Below, in pieces: positions 46,501 through 51,613 of a stretch of DNA of 64,000 nucleotides. Source of the stretch: Lytechinus pictus (lineage: Eukaryota > Echinodermata > Echinoidea > Temnopleuroida > Toxopneustidae); assembly GCF_037042905.1 (NCBI RefSeq), contig NC_087253.1, positions 12,505,001 through 12,569,000 on the forward strand, given 5' to 3'. Both the position numbers and the translations under genes were made by a program. The number at the start of each line of letters is the position of its first letter. Position 1 is the stretch's first letter. Below the pieces are notes generated by a model. It was given only the letters and a program-made list of their open reading frames with translations, made no database searches and was not told where the DNA came from.

Positions 46501-48643
46501 CCCCTCCCACACACAGACACCCACACTCATTCCTCGTTGGTCCAATGTCCCTCATACACACAAGCATACACACTCACTCCTCGTTGGCCCACTTCCCCTC
46601 ACACACACACACACACACACCCTCACACCCCTCGTTGGTCCAATCTCCCTGGACACACAAACATACACACCCACTCCTCGTTGGCCCACTCTCCCTCTTA
46701 CACACATATACATACATACACCCTCCTCGTTGGCCCGCTCTCCCTCATAAACCCAGACACCAACAGTCACTATTGTTGTCGACTTGTCTATATGTTTAAC
46801 CGTTTCTAATAAATATATGAATGCTGAATAATTAATTAAAAAATTAAAACAATCATTAAAGGGCAAGTCAACCCCATCATAATTGTTTAGATAAAAAGAG
46901 AAAAACCCAACGGGCATTTTACTGACAATTTTATCAAAATCGGAAGTAAAATAAGAAAGTTATGGCATTTTAAAGTTTCCCTTAATTTCACAAAACAGTT
47001 ATATGCAAATCCTGGTAGGTATGCAATGAGACTGATGACGTCATCCATTTTCTTTTGTATTTTATTATATGAAAAATGAAATAGCCTAATTTTCTTCTCA
47101 TTGTCAAGTGAAACCATGATTAATTCCTCCCTAAATATGTGGAAATAGGGTTATTTTAATACTATATGTTTCAGTAAAGCTGGCCCTTGTTGTCCGATCT
47201 GTAGAAAATGAAATATTGTATAATCCAAACAATAAAAATAAACAAATAGTGAGTGAGGGACATCATCGACTGTCTCACTTACATGTCACTTATAGTTCAG
47301 CACACAACTTGAAAATGTCAATACTTTCTTATTTTACTTTCGATTTTGATTAAATTTTCAGTATTATGCTCGTTGGATTTTTCTCGTTTTATTCAAATAA
47401 ACTTTTTGGTAGGGTGGCCTTGTCCTTTAATGGATAAAAAGTAAATAAAATTTAATGAAAGAATAAATAAAGATGAATGGAGAACCAACCAAATAGGCCT
47501 TATTTGCAACCGGTTAATATTAATCAGTTATTGATTAATAATTCTAACGTATTAATAATTGAATTTTAAAAATACATTCACGATAAAGGAAAACCTTGCA
47601 CTCGATTCTATTTCCTACAGTTTATTATACAAGAATCGTGTTGGTGGTGTGACGGGGTTGACCAGACAACAGTTCTATGACTCAACCAGTATAGGCTTAA
47701 TTGATTAATATCAATCAGTTATTAATGAATAAATTATAACTTAATTTAATTAAATTGCATAATATACACATTTCCGGTAAACATATTATTACTCACCATT
47801 CGTTTCTATTTTCCAACAGGCTATATTACGAAGATCTCTTTGGCGGAGTGACGGGGCTTACCAAACAACAGTTCTATGACATCAACGGTCTGCCCAATAT
47901 CTACTGGGGGTGGGGCGGTGAAGACGATGAATTCGCAAACAGGGTAAAGGCTAAGGATCTTAAACGATCGCGGCCCAAAGGGGAGATCGGGTACTTCGAT
48001 TCCATCGTCCACGAAAGAAATGAGTCAAGCCCGTTTAACGAAGCAAGGTATTGTTAATATTTTTTTAATATGTTACATAAATATATTTTAAATATAATTA
48101 AGTTTTTCACTGAAATAATAACGCGTATCAATGAATGCAATCACCAAGAAATTAAGAGAATCGTAACTTCAACTACCAATAGCAATAATAACAACACAGT
48201 ATTGAAAACGAATATAATAAAAAATGAAATTAAACCTCTATTTACGATATAGCAAAAAGTTTTCCTTTCCTTCGACAGAATGTGTACTCTATTTGTTAAA
48301 CCCAGGTTTTATTTTAATTCATTGCTTGATTGTTTTATTGATCTTTAAACGCAGTTAAATACGCAATAATTGGGGCTGGGGTCGAGAGAAACACTTGAAA
48401 TGAAAATAAGAGTAAACATTAAAAAGTTTACACCTCCCCCTCCCCTAAAACCGACAATAAGATTTTCTCATGTTTCTTTTAAACAGGTTTTGCCTTCTTG
48501 GAAACATAGGTCAAAGGCGAACCACTGACGGTGTATCAAACTTGAGATATGAACAACCGACAATAGAACTGCATCCTCTTTACACCAACATCTCTGTCAA
48601 CATCCAAAAGTTACCTTGGAATCCTCGTTGGAAAAGGTGTTAA
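13789..48643 (+). CDS. Beta-1,4-galactosyltransferase family (GT7) type II Golgi enzyme, 8 coding exons
   Basis: The predicted enzyme transfers Gal or GalNAc from its UDP-sugar in beta-1,4 linkage to terminal GlcNAc in the Golgi lumen. Coding segments: 13789-13918, 17796-17912, 32354-32446, 43191-43459, 44264-44380, 45286-45473, 47820-48047 and 48487-48643. They total 1299 nt with every junction in phase. Domains: short tail and signal anchor (residues about 11-35), stem with N-glycosylation sequons, PCP motif, then the catalytic domain with PFRNR (209-213), FNRA (248-251), metal-binding D274-I-D276, WGWGGEDD (334-341) and His369. About 432 residues is slightly long for the family. Leu311 aligns with Tyr289 of bovine B4GALT1, and Ser366 with the metal ligand Met344. 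The vertebrate paralogue cannot be assigned. The exon 2 donor is the least certain point. Confidence 0.88.
14008..14203. mobile_element. Short palindromic MITE
   Basis: GTGACATTTGCTCCGGCGAC at the left faces GTCGCAGGAGAAAATGTC at the right, and CAATTGCTCC faces GGAGCAATTG. The centre holds repeated CCCTA words (ACTATACCCTACCCTAG). It has no ORF. Confidence 0.65.
14729..15333. mobile_element. About 600-bp MITE with TTAAAGGGGAA ends
   Basis: The left end TTAAAGGGGAA and the right end TTCCCCTTTAA are perfect inverse 11-mers. The ends resemble those of the repeat family at 46856-47434 (TTAAAGGGCAAG). The internal ORF at 14966-15277 is unrecognised and AT-rich, and I do not call it. Confidence 0.65.
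15667..16395. mobile_element. GC-rich element with long inverted ends
   Basis: AGCCTGTTCAGACCGGCAGA plus GATAGCGCGATC at the left is matched by the inverse at 16,363-16,395. Inside it, GGGCGG/CCCCCGGGGGGGCC and a GAGTGGATACCATGCGCGAC segment also have inverse partners near 16,305-16,350. Total length is 729 bp. The interior holds repeated words such as ACCCTAAACACG. Nothing codes for a known protein. Confidence 0.75.
16620..16860. repeat. ATT-rich and TATTTATT simple repeats with poly-G
   Basis: A TTATTTATTTATTTATTTG run (about 16,650-16,677) and a 14-base G run near 16,825 flank an AT-rich segment. It may be the tail of a reverse-oriented LINE; there is no reverse transcriptase remnant. Confidence 0.4.
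17090..17400. mobile_element. MITE with GGCCCGTATTCTGAAGTCGG ends, copy 1
   Basis: Left and right ends are inverse over about 70 bases: GGCCCGTATTCTGAAGTCGG onward, and the TTTAAGTATGG word with its inverse. Related copies lie at 51,614-51,915 and 61,095-61,412. ATT on both sides may be a 3-bp target duplication. It is noncoding. Confidence 0.8.
17480..17612. repeat. Foldback hairpin repeat
   Basis: TATAGCTCCTTCTGGAGTGA (17,516-17,535) faces its exact inverse about 17 bases on. Outer parts (TTTTGGAGTGAGATTTG and CAAATCCCACTCCAAAA) also pair. It looks like a small palindromic MITE in the GT7 intron. Confidence 0.75.
17796..17912 (+). CDS. GT7 gene coding exon 2: stem region
   Basis: The acceptor (CCCTCTATCCTCAG) ends at 17,795. 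Together with the G left by exon 1 it reads DFFRGSVHSRFNSTLAPQ and then a low-complexity S/T/N/Q stretch with two N-glycosylation sequons (NST, NQT), as expected for a Golgi stem. Two donors are possible: GCAACG/GTAAAG at 17,896 (better consensus, wrong phase for exon 3) and GAAG/GTGGGC at 17,912 (phase 1, which fits). I chose the second for phase; an unseen small exon would be the alternative. Confidence 0.6.
18139..18295. mobile_element. Short MITE with GGGCCTCGTAACAC end
   Basis: GCCTCGTAACACAAAGATTAG at the left is roughly inverse to CTAACCTTTGTGGTGTCACG at the right, over 157 bp. A partial relative (GGGCCTCGTAACACAGAAGTTAGCG) lies at 53,274. It is noncoding. Confidence 0.6.
18530..18606. 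repeat. Direct repeat, copy 1 (uninterrupted)
   Basis: TTGGCTGCGGGTGACAATTT and its flanks recur at 19,174-19,250. This copy continues past GCTATA, whereas the second is interrupted there by a TA-targeting element. Confidence 0.75.
19174..19250. repeat. Direct repeat, copy 2 (interrupted at TA)
   Basis: It matches 18,530-18,606 up to GCTATA, where CAGTGCGTCCC of the mariner-like element begins. This marks a TA insertion point. Confidence 0.75.
19251..19655. mobile_element. Truncated copy of the CAGTGCGTCCCA element
   Basis: The left half matches 12,186 onward (CGAGATTTAGCGATGATTTA, GTAAAGCTTAGAATC, ATGAGTGAGCAAAAACAATT). The match fades near the CATGCATTAAGTCTTTTG centre and no right terminal repeat follows, so the copy is incomplete. 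Confidence 0.7.
20193..20590. repeat. 31-bp AT-rich tandem array, left arm
   Basis: About 12-13 units of 31 bp, each with the palindrome ATTATTTATAAATAAT followed by GATTATTTGTTTTTC. Variants with TTTACAAAT recur every few units, a higher-order pattern. More diverged units continue to about 20,995. Confidence 0.9.
23540..23940. repeat. 31-bp AT-rich tandem array, right arm (inverse)
   Basis: This is the mirror of the left-arm array, with the same order of TTTATAAAT and TTTGTAAAT variants read in reverse. The matching order of variants shows that the arms have been kept identical or were recently duplicated. Confidence 0.9.
24406..27333. mobile_element. 2.9-kb element with inverted ends and internal tandem units
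   Basis: AACCGACTTGAAGTCAATT plus ACTCAGAGTCATGTTCAG at the left is matched by the inverse near 27,290-27,333. Between them, units of about 130-270 bp repeat words such as GGACAGGATATGGGA, GAGAGTCATAACAACTT, GGTAAGATGAATACCACCA and a poly-C/poly-A boundary. Early units (24,470-25,600) are nearly identical; later ones (26,000-26,900) are more diverged. No transposase is seen. A nonautonomous DNA transposon whose interior is a minisatellite is the simplest reading. Confidence 0.7.
27334..27377. repeat. (TA)n microsatellite
   Basis: About 22 TA units lie between the preceding element and the start of the Penelope pair at AGGCGAAAAAATTAC. Confidence 0.9.
27434..27458 (-). ncRNA. Hammerhead-like core motif, left arm
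   Basis: On the minus strand the text reads ATGAAGA, a GGCC-TAA-GGCC hairpin, then GAAA. This resembles the CUGANGA / stem II / GAAA core of the hammerhead ribozymes known in Penelope-like elements. The first C is A here, and I could not find a convincing stem III with a cleavage site, so activity is doubtful. Confidence 0.4.
28184..28831 (-). pseudogene. GIY-YIG endonuclease domain of Penelope-like element (5' truncated)
   Basis: About 216 codons run to a stop at 28,184. A Cys/His cluster (FKCPSPRCVLHKH) precedes the GIY-YIG core (AIYLITCSQCGKQYVGKTE) and a later Glu-containing helix (HRESFWIHKL). In Penelope-like elements this endonuclease follows the reverse transcriptase and nicks the target. 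Here the frame entering from 28,832-29,005 is the antisense of the other copy, so no start or reverse transcriptase is present. Confidence 0.8.
28829..29786 (+). pseudogene. Penelope-like reverse transcriptase C-terminus plus GIY-YIG endonuclease
   Basis: The frame is open from 28,398, but only the part from about 28,829 is genuine; upstream it is antisense to the other arm. It begins inside the reverse transcriptase (IHTELFTKPTDTHTYL, ITYSQALRVRRICSDN, typical of the Penelope fingers-to-thumb region). It continues through the linker to the Cys/His cluster and GIY-YIG core, and stops at 29,786. The catalytic YxDD region is absent, so this copy cannot encode a full enzyme. Confidence 0.85.
28832..30594 (+). 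mobile_element. Penelope-like element, forward copy (right arm plus unique spacer)
   Basis: Positions 28,832-29,139 are unique to this copy and 29,140-30,594 mirror the left arm. The two copies are head to head, with their endonuclease ends pointing outward. Near identity over 1.45 kb implies a recent event such as a foldback or inverted insertion. Inverted and partial tandem copies are common for Penelope-like elements. Confidence 0.85.
30513..30536 (+). ncRNA. Hammerhead-like core motif, right arm
   Basis: ATGAAGA, the GGCC-TAA-GGCC hairpin and GAAAGC occur as in the left arm. The same reservation about the substituted first C and missing stem III applies. Confidence 0.4.
30836..30906 (-). 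tRNA. tRNA-like gene, anticodon UCA (reads UGA), copy A
   Basis: The 71-nt sequence folds as a cloverleaf. The acceptor stem GTCTCTG/CAGAGAC is perfect; the D loop holds AGTGGTTAA; the anticodon stem is CCGGC/GCTGG with loop GTTCAAA; the T arm is CCGGG-TTCGATT-CCCGG. With U33 in place the anticodon is UCA, a UGA suppressor type. It lacks the long variable arm of tRNA-Sec. It could be a functional suppressor-like tRNA or the head of a SINE. Confidence 0.7.
31241..31311 (-). tRNA. tRNA-like gene, anticodon UCA, copy B
   Basis: It is identical in all 71 bases to copy A, as far as I can read. It lies 405 bp away in the same orientation. Confidence 0.7.
31600..31670 (+). tRNA. tRNA-like gene, anticodon UCA, copy C (damaged acceptor stem)
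   Basis: The body matches copies A and B, but the 5' acceptor strand reads GTTTATG instead of GTCTCTG, leaving a mismatch and a wobble against CAGAGAC. This suggests a decaying copy. Confidence 0.6.
32005..32075 (+). tRNA. tRNA-like gene, anticodon UCA, copy D
   Basis: The acceptor stem is intact. One change in the T stem (CTGGG for CCGGG) keeps a G-U pair. The anticodon loop is again GTTCAAA. Confidence 0.65.
32354..32446 (+). CDS. GT7 gene coding exon 3: stem to catalytic junction with PCP motif
   Basis: The acceptor TTTTATGTCTTATAG ends at 32,353. Only one frame is open, ending VLTPCPSEDDLPS at a CCAA/GTAAGT donor, phase 1. The PCP followed by acidic residues is a conserved landmark at the start of the catalytic region in this family. 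Its donor phase matches exon 4. Confidence 0.75.
32530..33165. mobile_element. About 600-bp AAGTTATGACATTTTAAA-family MITE, copy 1
   Basis: The left end AAGTTCACCCC and right end GGACTTGTCCTTTCAA are inverse-like. Internal words (ATCAAAATCGGATGTAAAAT, AAGTTATGACATTTTAAAGT, TGCAAATGAG) recur in both orientations. Copies lie at 46,856-47,434 and 50,915-51,505. A further fragment is near 33,300. Confidence 0.75.
33755..33912. repeat. Polypurine tract
   Basis: A G run near 33,760 is followed by about 130 bases that are almost all A and G (GAGAGAGGGGGAGAAAGGAA-like). Confidence 0.85.
34064..34380. repeat. Long polypurine/polypyrimidine tract
   Basis: About 315 bases are overwhelmingly purine on the + strand, built from GAAGAAGA, GGAGGAGG and AGAGAAAAG words. 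Reverse-strand ORFs here are Ser/Phe/Leu-rich artefacts of poly-TTC/TCC and not genes. Such tracts can form triplex DNA. Confidence 0.85.
36183..39757 (-). pseudogene. LINE ORF2: AP endonuclease and reverse transcriptase, broken
   Basis: The product cuts target DNA and copies the element RNA. Endonuclease motifs are YWNVNGI, LAEIKIG, MGDLNAHT and SDHCPI. Reverse transcriptase motifs are VDLRKAFDNVW, GVKQGCVISPTLFNLF and MYADDLVIVS. The C-terminus has a Cys/His cluster (FCEDC...HIIMKC). A frameshift near 38,150 beside a GGGGG run moves reading from one frame to another in the KGEKAPGNDA region. An in-frame TAA follows KIMVC at about 37,305, after which the same frame stays open to 36,183. Total is about 1190 codons. 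Confidence 0.85.
39807..41581 (-). pseudogene. LINE ORF1: PHD finger, coiled coil and SGNH esterase, frameshifted
   Basis: The N-terminal part has a PHD-type zinc finger (YCKKCKS, CSTKKCKAYFHFACTG, YICDEC). A long charged coiled-coil follows, then an Arg/Gly/Tyr-rich linker. The last third matches an SGNH/GDSL esterase: the nucleophile block VVIVGNSQISG just before 40,270, and the Asp/His block DRYHLSKNGTRVLAGNL near 39,850. A one-base frameshift near 40,265 splits the two, because the downstream frame stays open through the stop. Such proteins bind element RNA; the esterase role is unclear. Confidence 0.8.
41690..42630. other. Unassigned intron sequence
   Basis: It contains short palindromic words (AGGCCTATAGGCCT, TACGTAGTATATATGCG) and an ACCGTCACCGTC run near 41,925. 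The 165-codon ORF at 42,236-42,733 runs into a MITE and shows no family resemblance. Confidence 0.4.
42633..42784. mobile_element. 152-bp palindromic MITE
   Basis: GGTCACATTTGCTCTACGGC plus TGCCGTACGGCGAGT at the left faces ACTCGCCGTACGGC plus CGCCGTAGAGCAAATGTGACC at the right. The arms are about 35 bp and nearly perfect. Confidence 0.85.
42835..43085. mobile_element. Diverged ACACCAG-family MITE, copy 2
   Basis: It starts CACTGCGAAACCACCAGTG and ends with the inverse style (TTGGGCAATTTGGCAGTAG). It shares words such as ACACCAGA and TGGTGTAA with 7912-8153 but is more decayed. Confidence 0.6.
43191..43459 (+). CDS. GT7 gene coding exon 4: start of catalytic domain
   Basis: The acceptor TATATTTATTAAG ends at 43,190. 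Phase 1 joins exon 3 to give N-E-R-L and then about 89 codons, including LLPGGHWIPLSCNPRWK. In this family a GG(x)(y/w)xPxxCxxxxK segment comes immediately before VAI(V/I)PFRNR, as here. It ends AAG/GTGAAT, phase 0. Confidence 0.85.
43793..44046. mobile_element. ACACCAG-family MITE, copy 3
   Basis: AACACCAGC/GCTGGTGTT pairs face each other through 254 bp. The right end TTCCGGGCTGGTGTTAAATC is the same as in copy 1. It lies between GT7 exons 4 and 5. Confidence 0.75.
44264..44380 (+). CDS. GT7 gene coding exon 5: UDP-sugar binding (PFRNR)
   Basis: The acceptor GGGGTCACAG ends at 44,263. The exon reads VAIVVPFRNRFHHLPIFLRH and continues to FIAEQ, then a CAG/GTAATG donor, phase 0 on both sides. 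PFRNR contacts the nucleotide in known structures of the family. Confidence 0.93.
44875..45092. mobile_element. Right-end fragment of the CAGTGCGTCCCA element
   Basis: It runs from GGGGTGACTTTTTGG through CACTCTCTCATGCG (a variant) to TTTTTGTGGACGCACTGTA, which matches the right half of 12,186-12,979. The left terminal repeat is missing. It lies between exons 5 and 6. Confidence 0.7.
45286..45473 (+). CDS. GT7 gene coding exon 6: FNRA and DxD metal site
   Basis: The acceptor TTTTCAATACAG ends at 45,285. The exon includes RFNRAMLMNVGFVEAL and VVFHDIDQLA; the Asp-Ile-Asp is the metal-binding DxD motif. NMPRHFISGEAIWEW follows, before a GGAA/GTAAGT donor, phase 2. A conserved Cys precedes NMPRH as in the family. 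Confidence 0.93.
45520..45729. repeat. CTCCTCGTTGGCC minisatellite, left block
   Basis: Units of about 45-60 bp contain CTCCTCGTTGGCCCACTCTC, then CCTCATACACACAGACACCC. The block is cut off at 45,729 by the insertion that follows and resumes at 46,147. Confidence 0.9.
45730..46146. mobile_element. 417-bp MITE inserted in the minisatellite
   Basis: AGGCGACCGCACACCTTACG plus ACTGGTCTGCGA at the left faces TCGCAGACCAGT plus CGTAAGGTGTGCGGTCGCCT at the right, arms of about 32 bp. TTA lies on both sides (45,727-45,729, 46,147-46,149). A 3-bp TWA duplication fits PIF/Harbinger-type elements, but this is only suggestive. Confidence 0.8.
46147..46770. repeat. CTCCTCGTTGGCC minisatellite, right block
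   Basis: About a dozen more units continue the array. Because unit lengths are often near multiples of three, long ORFs of HTHSSLVGPLS or LTPRWPTLPHT type appear in several frames. They are repeat artefacts inside a GT7 intron. Confidence 0.9.
46856..47434. mobile_element. TTAAAGGGCAAG-ended MITE, copy 2
   Basis: The left end TTAAAGGGCAAGTCAACCCC and right end GGCCTTGTCCTTTAA are inverse. Internal text matches 32,530-33,165 (AAATAAGAAAGTTATGGCAT, GATGACGTCATCCA). It is noncoding. Confidence 0.8.
47621..47689 (+). pseudogene. Decayed tandem copy of the start of GT7 exon 7
   Basis: A TTTCCTACAG acceptor is followed by a frame reading LLYKNRVGGVTGLTRQQFYD, clearly homologous to LYYEDLFGGVTGLTKQQFYD of the real exon 200 bp downstream and in the same phase. 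After about 22 codons it diverges and hits a stop near 47,709. It lacks the WGWGGEDD block and a matching donor. The preceding intron text (AATCAGTTATTGATTAA) is also duplicated, so the event was a tandem duplication of about 200 bp. Confidence 0.8.
47820..48047 (+). CDS. GT7 gene coding exon 7: acceptor-binding and catalytic WGWGGEDD
   Basis: The acceptor TTTCCAACAG ends at 47,819. The exon reads LYYEDLFGGVTGLTKQQFYD, then NGLPNIYWGWGGEDDEFANR, and later SIVHERNESS, whose His is the expected metal ligand. It ends GCAAG/GTATTG, phase 2. The residue before FGG (codon 47,836-47,838) is Leu, where vertebrate B4GALT1 has Tyr289. Ser stands at the Met344 metal-ligand position. Confidence 0.95.
48487..48643 (+). 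CDS. GT7 gene coding exon 8: C-terminus
   Basis: The acceptor TTTCTTTTAAACAG ends at 48,486. The frame reads FCLLGNIGQRRTTDGVSNL, then ELHPLYTNISVNIQ, and ends NPRWKRC at TAA (48,641-48,643). DG(x)NxLxY and PLYTxIxVxI are the usual last motifs of the family. Confidence 0.9.
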
Positions 48644-49177
48644 GGACAGAAGCATATTTAGGTGGTTTGTCTGTGATAAATCACCTATTAATTTCGTCAG
48701 GATTTTCTTTGTTATCTTTTTTTAACCGATATTTTTCTCTTTTTTAATTAGGCCATGTCAACTTTGTCTTATTTCATGTCATGTATAAAGTCTATCATAG
48801 ACACGCCAGAATAAGCTTTTCAACGTAATCAGGTGATGATGACGACATTAAGCCGCCATTTTGAAAAATTATTTTTATTAAAAATTTCATTTTTATTGAA
48901 TTCATTCGGTACATCAATACAATATCAAAATTAATGTAACATAATGCACATAAAATATATGTAGTTGTTTCAACATTTATTTTACTTGATCAAAAAGAAA
49001 TATCTGCCAGAATTCATACATAATTATAATTGAAACAAGATCACTTTTCAGGTAACCGATTGAGTTTCGACTCGTTCTCACAATTGATATATTATGTTCG
49101 ATTATGGTATATATTACAGTTGAGATCTACCTGACAATATAAGATGTTTAGATCAGAAAGATGAATGTACGACTTTA

Positions 49178-49183
49178 AATAAA
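49178..49183 (+). terminator. Candidate polyadenylation signal AATAAA
   Basis: The first AATAAA I see downstream of the GT7 stop lies 535 bases after it. It is a weak single-motif call. Confidence 0.3.
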
Positions 49184-49422
49184 ATCCCAGACAGCTGATT
49201 ATGTTTTGGAAATACAATGTTAGATATGATTTTTTTTGTGTGTGAAATAGAGTTATAGGTGCTTAGCGAATTACCCATATTAATCATGTTAAATGGCGGT
49301 TTGATGTTGATATTTTGTAGGTGATAAATGATACAGTGTAAAAATAATGACATGTCCATTTATATAGCGCTGTGATTATGTGCATATACTCCACTGCGCT
49401 TTGATGCATGGTGTCTTATCAT

Positions 49423-49595
49423 TACACTGTAAAAAAAAATGAAGTGCTATGTTAGCACTTCCAGTGCTTGTATAGTGAATGCACTACCAGTGCTGATTTT
49501 CTAGTTCAAATTTAAACTAGAAAACCAGCACTCGAAGTGCAGTCAATATACAAGCACTGTAAGTGCTAAATTAGCACTTCATTTTTTACAGTGTA
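49423..49595. mobile_element. 173-bp palindromic MITE, TACACTGTA family, copy 1
   Basis: It starts TACACTGTAAAAAAAAATGA and ends with TCATTTTTTACAGTGTA. The arms, about 75 bases each, include AGTGCTATGTTAGCACTT and CTAGTTCAAATTTAAACTAG at the centre. It is an almost complete foldback. Confidence 0.9.
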
Positions 49596-50124
49596 CCCCG
49601 ACCGTAGCTGAGCCGCCATAGCCATGACAAATAAAGGTTGTGTATTCTACATGCGAGAATATTCTCTCTGGTATGTGACACTTTGAGTTGATTATTTCAT
49701 CAAGATATAAGGAAACATGATGATTGATCGAGATGTTTTTATGGTAGATGACATGTGTAGATTCGTTATATTTTTTCAAAATAGTTTTGTTCCATTACTC
49801 CGAAAAAAAAGGTTTACCCAATATTGGGTCAAATGGGAAAAAGCATGTTGGTTGTGTAAAAAGAAATCAAATATTTTGTAAATTTTAGCAAACATCCATG
49901 TTCCATTTTTACCCAATATTGATTAAAATCTTACTCAGTGATTTTTTGTTTGGGGTAACATAATTGGTGTGGAAAGAATGTACGGGAATGGAGTGGTGAA
50001 TTTGTGTTTTATCATTCAAGTGGGCCTGTATTACTAGACTACCCAGCTCAGAATGTCGAATTATGCTGGCCAGATATGAGCAGTTGGGAACTGGAGATGG
50101 CGCTATTATAAAGGCTGCTGGTTC

Positions 50125-50705
50125 GTTTTGATTTTAAAGTCAAGGTGTTAACGTCGTCGGTGTTTTGAGTTTCCATGCATGGCGAATGAATGTAGAGGAT
50201 ATTACACCTTTGTACGCTTTAAAATCCACGGTGTTATCATCGGTTCTTTGAGCTTTCATGAATAGTAAATTATATTAATGTCAAGAGCAATACACTGTAA
50301 AAATGAAGTGCTAATTTAGCACTTACGGTGCTTGTATAGCGACTGCACTAGGAGTGTTGATTTTCTAGTTTAAATTTGAACTAGAAAATCAGCACTCGTA
50401 GTGCAGACACTATACAAGCACCTTAAGTGCTAAATTAGCACTTCATTTTTACAGTGTAACACCCTTACACAATTGATCAAAAGCTGCGGAGTTAATATCA
50501 ACGCTTTGCGTTTTCCCGAAAAGTGATTGAACGTAAGGGATATTAACACATTTGTACATTTCAAAAGCCACGGTGTTACAATATCAATTCCTTGCAGTTT
50601 CCTGAATAGTAAATGAATGTAAACTATTTACACCTTTGTATATTTAAAAAGCCACGGTGTTAACATCAGTATCTCAGTCTTCCATAAATTGTGAATGAAT
50701 CCCAT
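50125..50705. repeat. About 90-bp tandem repeat (CACGGTGTTA), interrupted
   Basis: Units share AAAAGCCACGGTGTTA, a CTTTGAGTTTCC-like word, GTGAATGAATGTA and ACACCTTTGTA. Copies start near 50,130, 50,218, 50,470, 50,558 and 50,645. The MITE at 50,291-50,458 lies inside the array. Confidence 0.75.
50291..50458. mobile_element. Palindromic MITE, TACACTGTA family, copy 2, nested in tandem repeats
   Basis: This is a 168-bp foldback with the same ends and centre as 49,423-49,595. It splits one unit of the CACGGTGTTA tandem repeat, so it arrived after the array formed. Confidence 0.9.
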
Positions 50706-50914
50706 GTAAAAGAAACGCCAATATCTTTACTATGCGTTATATACAAAGCAAATGTGTTAACTGAAACTCTAGTGTTAAAAAATCAGTTTTATTAAAATCA
50801 TATCACAGGTATCAATTGGGGAAATTGATTTCTTCGAAATAATTTTCATACCATGTCATATTGATTCGTAATGTCTCTAATTTATATCTATGGCGACCCT
50901 TGAAAGGCACTTAC

Positions 50915-51505
50915 AGGTCGAGTCCTCCCCAACAAAAAAAAATGATTTGAATAAAAAGAGAAAAATAAAAAAAACACTGAAAATTTCATCAAAATTGGAT
51001 GTAAAATAAGAAAGTTATGACATTTTTAAGTTTCGCTTAATTTCACAAAACAGTTATATGCACATCCTGGTCGGTATGCAAATAAGGGAACTGATGACAT
51101 CACTCACTCACTATTTCTTTTGTATTTTATTATATGAAATATGAAATATTCTAACTTTCTCCTCATTGTCCTGTGAAACAAAATGTTTATTTCTCCCTGA
51201 ACCTGTGGAATTAATATTGTTTAACATTTTATGGTTCAGTCAAGTCGATCCTTATTGTCAAGTCTGTAAAAATTGAAATATTGTATAATTCAAATTAAAA
51301 AAATAGTGAGTAAGGTTCATCATCGACCTTCTCATTTGCATGTCACTGAGATGTGCATACAACTGTTTGGTGCAATATAAGTAAAACTTTAAAATGTCAT
51401 AGCTGTCTTATTTTACATCCGATTTTGATGAAATATTCAGTGTTATGCTTGTCGGATTTTTCTCCTTTTATTTCAGTCAACTTTTTTTCTGGGGTGGACT
51501 TTGTT
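50915..51505. mobile_element. AAGTTATGACATTTT-family MITE, copy 3
   Basis: It shares AATTTCATCAAAATTGGATG, AAGAAAGTTATGACATTTTT, GCACATCCTGGTCGGTATGC and the right-end word TCAACTTTTTTTCTGGGGTG with the copies at 32,530 and 46,856. The ends are more decayed. Confidence 0.75.
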
Positions 51506-51536
51506 GTAAACAATTTAAGAAAATTTTCTTTTGTTA

Positions 51537-51610
51537 GGGTGTTTGCAGGGAAATACAAAAATACTATGTGGAACATGTACGTCGAAGGCTTTGAAGACGA
51601 TTTTTATTGA
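51537..51610 (+). CDS. Possible alternative last exon (low confidence)
   Basis: TTTTCTTTTGTTAG is a good acceptor ending at about 51,536. In the phase left by a possible AAAAG/GTGTTA donor within exon 8, it reads VFAGKYKNTMWNMYVEGFED and ends shortly at TGA. The short, acidic, repeat-free peptide could be an alternative GT7 C-terminus, an exon of another gene, or chance. It abuts a MITE. Confidence 0.2.
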
Positions 51611-51613
51611 ACT

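Noticed and set aside
46082..46809. Long overlapping ORFs (about 220 codons) rich in HTHSSL and PRWPTLPHT
   Set aside because: They are translations of a minisatellite in two frames at once, lie in an intron and have no recognisable domain.
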